A DNA stretch of 64,000 nucleotides. Origin: Leptospira vanthielii serovar Holland str. Waz Holland = ATCC 700522. GTDB lineage: Bacteria > Spirochaetota > Leptospiria > Leptospirales > Leptospiraceae. The stretch covers positions 3,833-67,832 of the forward strand of contig NZ_AOGY02000031.1 of NCBI RefSeq assembly GCF_000332455.1. Direction: 5' to 3'. This document shows, piece after piece, positions 57,230-64,000 of this stretch. Numbering within the stretch: position 1 is the first letter of the stretch; the number at the start of each line of letters is the position of its first letter. The notes below the pieces were generated by a model, which saw only the letters and a list, made by a program, of their open reading frames with translations, made no database searches and had not been told where the DNA came from. The translations under genes were made by a program, and so were the position numbers.

Positions 57230-57655
57230 TTAAGACTTTTTGGAGCTAGATTTAGAAGAAGGTTTTCCCTTCTTTACAGGGTTTGAGGATTTAGAAGTAG
57301 AGCGTTTGGTCTTGGCACTGCTGACAGGCTGTTTTCTTGCTGATTTGAGACTAGAGCGATCACCAGAAGATTTATTCTCTTCCCCTGCCAAAAGGTCACT
57401 GGGGACCCTTCCATTCCTCTTGACCATATAGATGAAATGTCGGACGTATTGGGTATATGGCTCATGGATGGCTTTAGGATCGAAGTTTTTCGCGTCCTGG
57501 AGGAGCTGGTTGACAAGCGCCAAAGGGAGGTCGTCCTTACTGGTTGCCATAAGAATTTCCAATCGTTTGCAGATCTCCGAGTCATTGACTTCGGTAGAGA
57601 GTTTTCGCATAGCATTGAGAAATTTTTGGAAGGCAACTCGCTTCGGCTGAGACAT
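57230..57655 (-). CDS. hypothetical protein with Lys/Ser-rich tail
   Basis: A 141-residue protein started at ATG 57655 with GGGG ahead. The N-terminal part (1 to about 95) is a compact helical domain (SQPKRVAFQKFLNAMRKLS, then LALVNQLLQDAKNFD) and the tail from 95 is rich in Lys, Ser and Pro, so it is likely to bind nucleic acid by charge. No family is recognised. It overlaps the reading frame of the exported gene upstream by 382 bases in another frame, so one of the two frames is spurious in the overlap. Confidence 0.7.
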   Translation of the reverse strand: MSQPKRVAFQKFLNAMRKLSTEVNDSEICKRLEILMATSKDDLPLALVNQLLQDAKNFDPKAIHEPYTQYVRHFIYMVKRNGRVPSDLLAGEENKSSGDRSSLKSARKQPVSSAKTKRSTSKSSNPVKKGKPSSKSSSKKS

Positions 57656-58122
57656 ATCCCCAGAAAACCAAAAAGTCCTAGGCTGGCAATCGATTTTACA
57701 GAGAAATGCTCTGGTGCATTCTCAAAAACGGATGATGTTTTACAGATTCCTAATGTTTGGATTTGGGAGGATAACCCTATCTCTCTCACGAAACCCTTCT
57801 TTAAATTAGAGGTCTCACAGAAAATAGCCAACTCGGGAGCCGACGCATCGGAGGAAACAAAGGCACCTGCTGTTTGGATTTCTGAAGGAAAAGTATCCAG
57901 AGAAACAAGTTCCGTTTCCCTCGAAACAGTCACCTCAAGTACCAAACCGTCTCGAAGTTCGATGGGAGTGAGGAGTTCATCGTTCGGGATGATCACAGGG
58001 AGGTCCGCTTCATTTGCATAAAGGCCCACGGCAGGAAAAATAAAAAATACGGAGAGCAAAACCAGGAGGGCGCCCTTGTGCAACTTTTGTGCCAGAGTTT
58101 TTATTTTTTCCAAGAAAAACAT
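57274..58122 (-). CDS. exported protein, C-terminal part of frame doubtful
   Basis: Started at ATG 58122 (GAGG eight bases ahead). It opens with a signal peptide (HKGALLVLLSVFFIFPAVGLYANEA) and a mature part (DLPVIIPNDELLTPIELRDGLVLEV) that reads like a real periplasmic protein to about residue 155. The remaining 127 residues run across the next gene in another frame and have a shadow-like Ser/Arg-rich composition. A frameshift near 57660-57700 or a natural stop lost by mutation would explain this. Only the N-terminal half is well supported. Confidence 0.5.
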   Translation of the reverse strand: MFFLEKIKTLAQKLHKGALLVLLSVFFIFPAVGLYANEADLPVIIPNDELLTPIELRDGLVLEVTVSRETELVSLDTFPSEIQTAGAFVSSDASAPELAIFCETSNLKKGFVREIGLSSQIQTLGICKTSSVFENAPEHFSVKSIASLGLFGFLGICLSRSELPSKNFSMLCENSLPKSMTRRSANDWKFLWQPVRTTSLWRLSTSSSRTRKTSILKPSMSHIPNTSDISSIWSRGMEGSPVTFWQGKRINLLVIALVSNQQENSLSAVPRPNALLLNPQTL

Positions 58123-58184
58123 AGGATTGACCTCAGTTTTCACCGAAATCATAGAAAAATAAAGCATTTTTTGGGAAATTTTGG

Positions 58185-59183
58185 CTATTTTTTGATGATT
58201 TGCGAACGAACTCGGAGTTTCCATTCCCAGAGAACAATTTCATGTTCGAGGTCTTGGGCGGTCTCCTGCTCCTTCGCAAGAAGTGCATAGATCATATGAG
58301 AGATCTCTTTGGAAAAACCTGCGTCTAATTCCTTTTCAAAATCTTCCACACGATATTCTAAAATCAGAACTGCTAATCGAAAGGCTTCAGTCATGGCGAT
58401 GAGTTGGGGTTTGACCACGTCTAGTTCTGGTTTTTTTAGTTCGTTTTTGATCATCACATCCAAAAAAGTTCGGATGAACATAACATCATCTGAAGAAAGA
58501 TGGAAATCTAAAAGGAGTTGTTTTACTTTATCCAACTCCATGGCTCGAAGGTGGATCCTTGCCAAAAACACCGGGTTTTCACTATAGGTATTGAGGTTTT
58601 GGTTTTTGGCAACATCGGTCGCTCGGACCTTATCGTAATCGACCACTCCCTTGTCTTTGGATTCATCAGTTTTTGGGGATTGAGATTCCGCTGAAGTATT
58701 GATCCGTTTTTTGATCACAAGGATGTTCATGCTAGGGTAACGGATCTTAAAGGATACCATGTCCGATCTCGGAATTTCTTCATCGACCACTAGAAACTGG
58801 GCATGTTCTCCCCTCTCCCAAGCCGCCATCAAATCTTCCTTACTCTTGTAATGATAGATGACAACGGGTAGGACGTCGCTTAAGCTTCCCGTCCCTAAAT
58901 AAATGGTTTTGATTTCGTTGGAAAATCCATGTTGGTAGGGGATGACAAGTTTCCCGGCTTTGACATTGACAAAGGAAAGTTCCCCCAAATGGAAATGGGA
59001 GACATCAAAATCGTCCCCAAAAAACCCAACTCGGGGGACATTGACAACAATGGAATTGTTCCTGGCACCTTTCGGGACTTCTGGTCCAGAATCTGTAAAA
59101 ACAACGTATGTCAGCTTGGAAAGTCGGACTTTGACTAGAAAACCAGCAGGGGTTTTCCGTTCTTCGTATACAGTATCATCCAT
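58185..59183 (-). CDS. hypothetical protein next to partition locus
   Basis: A 332-residue cytoplasmic protein, no recognised family. N-terminal half is beta-rich (ARNNSIVVNVPRVGFFGDDF) and the C-terminal half helical (LRAMELDKVKQLLLDFHL). It ends 62 bases before the exported gene and starts two bases after the regulator gene at 59186. The organisation suggests one minus-strand transcript from the regulator gene through to 57230. Confidence 0.68.
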   Translation of the reverse strand: MDDTVYEERKTPAGFLVKVRLSKLTYVVFTDSGPEVPKGARNNSIVVNVPRVGFFGDDFDVSHFHLGELSFVNVKAGKLVIPYQHGFSNEIKTIYLGTGSLSDVLPVVIYHYKSKEDLMAAWERGEHAQFLVVDEEIPRSDMVSFKIRYPSMNILVIKKRINTSAESQSPKTDESKDKGVVDYDKVRATDVAKNQNLNTYSENPVFLARIHLRAMELDKVKQLLLDFHLSSDDVMFIRTFLDVMIKNELKKPELDVVKPQLIAMTEAFRLAVLILEYRVEDFEKELDAGFSKEISHMIYALLAKEQETAQDLEHEIVLWEWKLRVRSQIIKK

Positions 59184-59185
59184 CT

Positions 59186-60529
59186 TTACATTAAACCAAG
59201 TTGTTTCATTTTATATTGGAGGGATCCCCTCGAAATACCTAAGGCCTTTGCCATCCGGATTTGATTGCCAGAAAAGATCCGCATAGCCAGAAGAATCTTC
59301 TGCCTTTCTAAAGCCTCTGTTCCACGCCGCAAGTCTAAATCTTCCGCATCTGGAATCTCCAAATCCATCTTGGATTTTCCAGGTTCCAAATCTGCTGGTT
59401 CCACTTGGTTTGTCCGGCAGGTCAAAATCCCAGTGAGAATTGCATTTCGTAAGTCTGTAAAATTTTCCGAATAAGATCTAGATACTAATTCCTGCAAACT
59501 ATTTGCCCCTAATTGCAAACCCAACCGGTTCTGAGAATCACATAATTCTTCAAATATGGCCAAAACCAAAGTTTGCAATTTTGCTTTGGGAAGGAACCTG
59601 AGGGATGGTAGTACCAACGAATTTTTTCGTAAAAATCTTTCAAATTCAGGCAATAATTCTTGGCCCATTTCCTCGGGACCCAGTAAAAATAGAGACCCAG
59701 AATATCCGGATTTGGACCACCAATCCGATAGGATTTGTTGTTGGCCTAAATTGAGTGTTTGGATCCCAACTAGTACCAAACTTCCAGACCGAGACTCTTC
59801 CCCCCAAAGTGCGAGTGCCTTCTCCAGCTTCCCAAAATGGTCCGGTAAAGATTCTACAACGAGAATGGGTGCGCCAGGCAATTGGGATTGGTGGATCCAT
59901 TTGGCCAATGTCTTCTTTCCAGAACCGGAAGGTCCGAGAATGGTGAGGATTTTTTGCTTCGTAAATTCTGAAGTCGCCAGATCCAAATTGGGAATTTCTG
60001 AGCGATATAAAGAATGCGAGTTTGCCGAGGCGGGCACTTCTTTGCCAGCCAAACGGATCTGAGTTTTCCCCCACTCGTTTCCAATCTTTTCTGCAAAAAA
60101 GCTGAGGAAAATTCCCGCCGGGAGAGATATGGATTCCTCCATTTCAGCAAGAAGAAAGCCGATTTCTTTTTGTCCCGATCGGATACGAATAGCCATTGCA
60201 TTTGTTTTTTTGCCAAACAATTCAAACTCTGAACCAGAAAAAAAGACAGGCTCCTCGGAGTGCATCAGCTCTTCCCAGTGCAGAGAACCTCGATTCAAAA
60301 AGGAATAATAAAAGCCGTCTTCCCCATATCCGAAACTGGCTGATTCGTAAAAAGAATCTTCATCCTCAACCTTCAATACAACCACACCTGCAGAGAAACC
60401 AAGTTCGGTACATAGCCTTTCCCACAAAATGGGAAGGACAGAATCCATCCAATCCTTGCCGATTCTTTCGGAGGCAAGTAGGGAAATGGCTTGAGAAGGC
60501 ATGCTATGAAACTGTTTAAATTTAATCAC
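59186..60529 (-). CDS. degenerate sigma-54-activator-like protein with Fis-type HTH
   Basis: A 447-residue protein with a GAF-like N-terminus (1 to about 150), an AAA+ segment and a C-terminal Fis-type helix-turn-helix (about 405-447, MAKALGISRGSLQYKMKQLG). Walker A is complete (LGPSGSGKKTLAK near 198-210). The Walker B place (GSLVLVGIQTLNLG near 249-262) lacks the acidic DE pair, and no GAFTGA loop is seen, so it should not activate sigma-54 RNA polymerase. The frame starts at GTG 60529; ATG 60502 is an alternative. Divergent from parA. Confidence 0.75.
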   Translation of the reverse strand: MIKFKQFHSMPSQAISLLASERIGKDWMDSVLPILWERLCTELGFSAGVVVLKVEDEDSFYESASFGYGEDGFYYSFLNRGSLHWEELMHSEEPVFFSGSEFELFGKKTNAMAIRIRSGQKEIGFLLAEMEESISLPAGIFLSFFAEKIGNEWGKTQIRLAGKEVPASANSHSLYRSEIPNLDLATSEFTKQKILTILGPSGSGKKTLAKWIHQSQLPGAPILVVESLPDHFGKLEKALALWGEESRSGSLVLVGIQTLNLGQQQILSDWWSKSGYSGSLFLLGPEEMGQELLPEFERFLRKNSLVLPSLRFLPKAKLQTLVLAIFEELCDSQNRLGLQLGANSLQELVSRSYSENFTDLRNAILTGILTCRTNQVEPADLEPGKSKMDLEIPDAEDLDLRRGTEALERQKILLAMRIFSGNQIRMAKALGISRGSLQYKMKQLGLM

Positions 60530-60555
60530 TTTGTCAAGTACGTACCTATTTGAAT

Positions 60556-60620
60556 GTCGGATGTCCGACCAAAAGAGAGGAGATAGTTTTTGCTAATTTT
60601 CAGTATGTCGGATGTCCGAC
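60556..60620. promoter_or_regulatory. two identical palindromes upstream of parA
   Basis: GTCGGA-TG-TCCGAC occurs at 60556-60569 and again at 60607-60620, each preceded by AT, with starts 51 bases apart. They lie in the spacer between the divergent regulator and parA genes. They are candidate parS-like sites bound by the ParB encoded next door, or an operator for the par operon. The vertebrate-of-chromosomes style parS (TGTTTCACGTGAAACA) is absent. Confidence 0.7.
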
Positions 60621-60732
60621 AATGAAGAGAGAAGAGATCAAAAAATCCTTTTTTTGCTCCATTCTAAAAATACAATTGATCCCAAATTTTCGGCAGGAAA
60701 GCATACCATTTGGGAAGGGAAAATAGAGATAG

Positions 60733-61485
60733 ATGATCACCATCGCAGTTGCAAACCAAAAAGGCGGAGAAGGAAAAACGACTACTTCTTTGAATCTTGC
60801 CATGGGGTTGGCCCGTCGCAATCTTAAAACCCTACTCATCGATATGGACCCTCAGGCCAATTCCACTGGGATTTTTCTGAATCCAGAGACAGTCGAAAAA
60901 GACCTTGCCCACCTCTTTCAAAATTCTGCCAACCTTAAAGAAATTATCACACCAGCATATAACGAGTATTTGTGGGTTGCTCCGTCTAGCATGCGTTTGG
61001 CGGAAATGGAGACGGTTTCCGTAAACTCCGTAGAAGCTCCCTATATCCTGAGAGACTCCCTCGCTGCCGTTAAGGAATTTGATTTTGTCATCATTGACTG
61101 CCCCCCTTCTCTTTCCATCTTTACGGTGAATAGTCTCGTGGCCGCAAACTTTGTCCTCATCCCTCTCCAAGCAGAAAAGTTCTCCATGGATGGGATTATG
61201 GGTTTACAACAAACCATCTCCTCGATCAAAAAGAGGATCAATCCAGAGTTAGAAATTCTAGGAGCTCTCATCACCCAACTCAAACCCCAGACCCTACTTA
61301 CAAAAACCATCCTCCCCGTTTTGACCAAATACTTCCGAATTTTTGAACATACAATTTCGGATGGAGTGGCAATCGGAGAAAGCCATCTAGCAAAAAAATC
61401 TGTATTCGATTACAACCGAACATCCAGGCAGTCTCAAGAATATGAAGGTTTTATTGAGGAGGTTTTAAATGAGCTTAAAAAGTAA
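60733..61485 (+). CDS. parA: ParA-family partition ATPase
   Basis: A 250-residue ParA with the deviant Walker A NQKGGEGKTTT (8-18), FVIIDCPPSLSI near 118 (Walker A' / switch) and LLIDMDPQANSTG (34-46). This short form, without an N-terminal helix-turn-helix, is the type Ib/chromosomal style that segregates replicons with ParB. It starts on the plus strand at the strand switch and overlaps parB by 17 bases. Confidence 0.94.
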   Translation: MITIAVANQKGGEGKTTTSLNLAMGLARRNLKTLLIDMDPQANSTGIFLNPETVEKDLAHLFQNSANLKEIITPAYNEYLWVAPSSMRLAEMETVSVNSVEAPYILRDSLAAVKEFDFVIIDCPPSLSIFTVNSLVAANFVLIPLQAEKFSMDGIMGLQQTISSIKKRINPELEILGALITQLKPQTLLTKTILPVLTKYFRIFEHTISDGVAIGESHLAKKSVFDYNRTSRQSQEYEGFIEEVLNELKK

Positions 61486-62290
61486 ACGCCTCGGAACCCT
61501 TGCCGACATCTACCAAGCGGAAAATTTGGATGGAACCATTCGCACCATTCGTATAGATAGGATCCAACCCTCGGAACACCAACCGAGACAGGAAAGAAAA
61601 AAGGGGATCGAAGAACTTGCGCAAACCTTAAAAGCCGATGGACTTTTACAACCCATCATCGTCTCCAAGGGAGAACGTGAAGGTCATTATAAAATCATCG
61701 CTGGAGAAAGAAGATACCATGCCGCCAAGTCGCTTGGCTGGGCTGAAATCGAATGTAAGATCCTAAACCGCCCCGACAAAGAAATTTATAAATTAGCTGT
61801 CATTGAAAACCTACAAAGGGAAAACCTATCTCCCTATGAAGAGGTGGATGCCCTCCTCTTTCTGAAAAACTCCCATAACTACACAGACCAGGAGTTAGGT
61901 GACCTTTTTGGGAAGAGCCGCAGTTACATGACGGAAGTCCTTTCCATCACCTCGATGTCAAAAGAAGACCTCGACAAATGCAAAAAGAACGAAATCTACA
62001 ATAAGAACCTCCTTGTCCAAGCAGCCCAGGCCGCCAAAAAAGGAAACCTCGACGATTTTTTAACCCTATTCCACAAAGGGGCATTGAAGACAGTCAGAGA
62101 CGCCAAAGATTTTAACAAACAAGTCAAATCAGGCGAACCCAACACAGCAAAGAACTCACTTTTTTCTGGTTATAAAATTCGAAGGACAGGAACCGGAATT
62201 CAAATTCTGTCGGACGACGAAATTCTACTCGGAGACATCTACAAATTCATCCGCAAAGAGTTGATAAAAAAATACGGGGACACGGCATAA
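61469..62290 (+). CDS. parB: ParB-family partition protein
   Basis: A 273-residue ParB. The CTPase domain motifs are QPSEHQPRQERK (box I region), ADGLLQPIIVSKGEREGHYKIIAGERRYHAAK (box II; kept short here) and VIENLQRENLSPYEEV. The helix-turn-helix is TDQELGDLFGKSRSYMTEVLSI. It binds parS sites on the replicon and activates ParA. Its start lies inside parA, and it is followed by the rep control region. Confidence 0.93.
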   Translation: MSLKSKRLGTLADIYQAENLDGTIRTIRIDRIQPSEHQPRQERKKGIEELAQTLKADGLLQPIIVSKGEREGHYKIIAGERRYHAAKSLGWAEIECKILNRPDKEIYKLAVIENLQRENLSPYEEVDALLFLKNSHNYTDQELGDLFGKSRSYMTEVLSITSMSKEDLDKCKKNEIYNKNLLVQAAQAAKKGNLDDFLTLFHKGALKTVRDAKDFNKQVKSGEPNTAKNSLFSGYKIRRTGTGIQILSDDEILLGDIYKFIRKELIKKYGDTA

Positions 62291-62473
62291 CCCAAACAAG
62301 TACTAAGCAGTCAAGTACTTAGGAAAAAAATTTATTGTACAGCTCAGGAAAAATGCTGTACGAACTTGACATCCGCCGGAATCCGACAATAATGTGACAT
62401 AATAAAACTATTTGAGTTTGAGCAGACGTTTCTTGTAGATCCAAGAGACGGGGGATCTTTAGTATCCCGACCC

Positions 62474-62537
62474 GAAAAATAAAAAAATTCCCCTGGAACA
62501 CCAGGGGGTCGGGGTTTCCCGAAGGAATGTTGTTGGA
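62474..62537 (-). ncRNA. predicted counter-transcribed RNA against the rep leader
   Basis: On the minus strand TTGACA (62572-62567) and AATTAT (62549-62544) with a 17-base spacer predict a transcript start near 62537. It would end at a rho-independent terminator: CCCCTGG-TGTT-CCAGGGG (62507-62490 on this strand) followed by AATTTTTTTATTTTT (about 62489-62475). The RNA, about 65 nt, is fully complementary to the rep mRNA leader. Such RNAs control copy number in plasmids. It is predicted from sequence only. Confidence 0.62.
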
Positions 62538-62540
62538 TGA

Positions 62541-62570
62541 GACATAATTAACATTATGTCAGATAATGTC
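62541..62570. promoter_or_regulatory. palindromic operator overlapping the antisense promoter
   Basis: GACATAAT-TAAC-ATTATGTC (62541-62560) is a perfect dyad, and GATAATGTC (62562-62570) is a third half-site. The same box, TGACATAAT, occurs at 62395-62403 next to the plus-strand rep promoter. The dyad covers the -10 and spacer of the antisense promoter, so one DNA-binding protein, perhaps Rep or ParB, may control both strands. Confidence 0.6.
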
Positions 62571-62633
62571 AACTCCTTCGTTAAATTTGCTTAAATTTAG
62601 TTTAATTTTTGCAGAAAAAGCGGAGGAGCTTTT

Positions 62634-63554
62634 GTGAGCGACCAGCGGCATGCCTATATCCGACTGATGACCGACATCATAGATTCTGGTGTTTGGGCTA
62701 GCCTATCCCATGCGGCCAAAACACTTTATCCAGTTCTACTGAAATTCAGTGACTATAATTTCAAACCCGTTTGGCCCAATACAGAAACATTGATGAGGCT
62801 TACCGGATTCAAAACCAAAAAATCCATTGTTTCTGCCAAAAAAGAACTCACTCGTGCGGGCCTACTCTACCAAGTCCCCGGGAACGGACGAACCTCGACC
62901 CGGTATCATTTTTCCTTCCATTATGAGGGTTCCAGAATTACCCCTCTGGGGGATGCAAACATAACCCTCGGAGGTTTCGAAACGGATGCCTCTGGGGGAT
63001 CGAAACTGGTAAGTAAGGGGGGTGCTGACGGAACCCCTAACCATATTAATATAACTATATCTAATACAAACAATCTACCTGCGGTGCCCACGACGGGAGA
63101 ATTGGGTAAAATAAAGGAAGAGAAAAAAGCGTTCGAAACTTTAGTAGAACTCTTTGGGCCTGAAATTGCATTAAAGGCTTATCAAAAGGCAGTCTCCTTA
63201 CATATGGAATCGAACACTTCCTATGTCCAATCTCTCTGCCGGGAGCTCATCTCCACCCAAAGGCAAGAAGTGATTAAAACTGAGCAGAAAGTTTCTGAGG
63301 AAGAGACCTTTTCCCACCCAGCTTCATGGGCCGGGTTTTTATCTTGGGCAAGCAAAGAGCTGACCCAGTCTTCTTGGAACCAACTAGGGAAGGTGCAAGT
63401 GGAGGCTGATGGGAATGTAATTGTTGTCACCTCTCCCCTTCAGGGACATTTACGCCAAATTGTGAATATGTATTTTACGGAACGAGTGAAACCGGCAGTT
63501 CTCGTAGTATTTTCAGAAAAAGAAGAAGGATCACGCCTCAGTGAAATTCGATAG
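62634..63554 (+). CDS. probable replication initiator protein (Rep)
   Basis: A 306-residue protein started at GTG 62634 with GGAGGAG five bases ahead. The N-terminal part (about 15-100) has a winged-helix pattern as in plasmid initiators (YIRLMTDIIDSGVWASLSHAAKTLYPVLLKF, then LMRLTGFKTKKSIVSAKKEL). A Thr/Ser-rich linker follows, and the C-terminal part (about 225-300) has a SSWNQLGKVQVEADGNVIVV beta-helix pattern. No catalytic motif of rolling-circle Reps is seen. Position after parAB and behind antisense control argues for the initiator role. Confidence 0.72.
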   Translation: MSDQRHAYIRLMTDIIDSGVWASLSHAAKTLYPVLLKFSDYNFKPVWPNTETLMRLTGFKTKKSIVSAKKELTRAGLLYQVPGNGRTSTRYHFSFHYEGSRITPLGDANITLGGFETDASGGSKLVSKGGADGTPNHINITISNTNNLPAVPTTGELGKIKEEKKAFETLVELFGPEIALKAYQKAVSLHMESNTSYVQSLCRELISTQRQEVIKTEQKVSEEETFSHPASWAGFLSWASKELTQSSWNQLGKVQVEADGNVIVVTSPLQGHLRQIVNMYFTERVKPAVLVVFSEKEEGSRLSEIR

Positions 63555-63605
63555 ACTGGATAGAAAAACGGTATTTTTTGGAAGGAATCAGCATTAAAAA
63601 GCGCA

Positions 63606-64000
63606 ATGAAAGATCATTTAATCCGCACAAGCCACCCCAACTCTTTACCGATCAAATCAGTTTCCACTTCGGGAACCTTCGAAGTCAAAAATGAAGAATT
63701 TTTATCCTTTTTTGAAGAAAAGGAGCAGTCTTCACTTTCTTCCATCATCTTTCAATTTGATGATGTTGTGTATTTCAATGGAATTGAACTTTTACCTGGC
63801 AAAGATGGTTTGGACTTTTTTCCCGATTCTTTCCGGTTCGAATTGTCTCATGATGGAAAGTATTGGGAGCCAATTTTACAAGAGTCTTCCTTTCGGAAGT
63901 CATTCAAAACTTCTGCAAAATGGCTTTTTTCTCTTACTAGCGCTCGTTATGTGAAGTTTGTTTCCAAAATTTCCAGAAAAGCCAGTAACGGACGTGGCGT
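63606..64000 (+). CDS. protein with discoidin-like (F5/8 type C) domain, partial at window end
   Basis: The frame from ATG 63606 stays open to the window edge (131 codons). Residues about 45-125 follow a discoidin/galactose-binding pattern: DDVVYFNGIELLP, then FRFELSHDGKYWEPI and SARYVKFVSK. There is no signal peptide in the visible part. It was easy to miss because no stop codon is in the window. It follows rep by 51 bases on the same strand. Confidence 0.65.
   Translation, partial: MKDHLIRTSHPNSLPIKSVSTSGTFEVKNEEFLSFFEEKEQSSLSSIIFQFDDVVYFNGIELLPGKDGLDFFPDSFRFELSHDGKYWEPILQESSFRKSFKTSAKWLFSLTSARYVKFVSKISRKASNGRG

Larger units (their letters stand above)
62291..62633. promoter_or_regulatory. 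rep leader and replication control region
   Basis: These 343 bases hold no protein gene. From left to right: two copies of CAAGTACT(T/A)AG (62297-62307 and 62312-62322); a GTACAGC...GCTGTAC hairpin (62337-62361); a plus-strand promoter TTGACA (62366-62371), AATAAT (62388-62393), whose spacer holds a degenerate GTCGGAT-type site; the box TGACATAAT (62395-62403); two nested hairpins; a minus-strand promoter and terminator; and an AT-rich tract with two TTAAATTT copies (62581-62598). The strong ribosome site GGAGGAG at 62622-62628 serves rep. Confidence 0.65.

Noticed and set aside
59186..60529. Functional sigma-54 enhancer-binding protein
   Set aside because: Walker B acidic residues and the GAFTGA loop are not seen.
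1..64000. tRNA, rRNA, tmRNA genes and prophage modules
   Set aside because: No cloverleaf with the T-loop GTTCGA pattern in proper context, no rRNA core sequences, no phage structural genes or integrase were found.

Overview
The window looks like about 64 kb of a Leptospira genome, probably from a saprophytic or environmental lineage. The signs are low GC, many TTG/GTG starts, relaxed spirochaete lipoboxes, a ChpI/ChpK-type toxin-antitoxin pair, and kelch and MBOAT/SGNH membrane gene sets. The right end carries a plasmid-type partition and replication module (parA-parB-rep). The window also holds asd and an aconitase gene, and asd is known on the small replicon of Leptospira. I therefore read it as part of chromosome II (or a large chromid) near its replication control region. 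The assignment is an inference; no rRNA or tRNA gene was seen.

Layout. 0-4.7 kb: the end of a DEAD-box RNA helicase, then a lipid-modification operon (SDR, DUF1295 membrane protein, CFA-like methyltransferase) divergent from an MDR reductase. 4.8-9.4 kb: chpI-chpK, an alginate-export-type porin, and a TetR regulator divergent from an SDR. 9.4-20.6 kb: a BtrH_N/DUF4872 protein, small lipoproteins, a ZIP transporter, an EpmA-like ligase, STAS and DUF4279 proteins, an orphan response regulator with a YqjD/YqjE-like membrane gene set, cutA, a Uma2 nuclease-like gene, a decayed Phd/VapC locus and an ArsR-SRPBCC-YdeI-DoxX cluster. 20.7-30.2 kb: an AT-rich membrane glycosyltransferase-like pair, pnuC, a methyltransferase with a J-domain-like protein, acn, a lipoprotein, an interrupted outer-membrane gene and queA. 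30.2-37.5 kb: a surface glycan operon (GT-C, GT4, membrane proteins, MBOAT plus SGNH partner, MazG). 37.5-46.2 kb: a tight operon of chemoreceptor, exported caspase-like protease and three kelch lipoproteins. 46.3-56.1 kb: pirin, an interrupted Omp85-like gene, pyruvate kinase, asd and a second MBOAT/SGNH pair. 56.1-64 kb: the replicon control region and its neighbours.

The genes left of about 60.6 kb are mostly on the minus strand and those right of it on the plus strand, with parA starting at the switch. That is consistent with an origin nearby. The rep leader (62.3-62.63 kb) has plus-strand promoter elements, nested hairpins, a palindromic operator, and on the minus strand a promoter plus a rho-independent terminator. 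Together these predict a counter-transcribed RNA of about 65 nt that would control rep.

Two outer-membrane protein genes each carry a single in-frame stop codon (28838-28840 and 47434-47436) with clear coding on both sides. The caspase-kelch-chemoreceptor operon and the rep antisense control are the two most interesting systems in the window.
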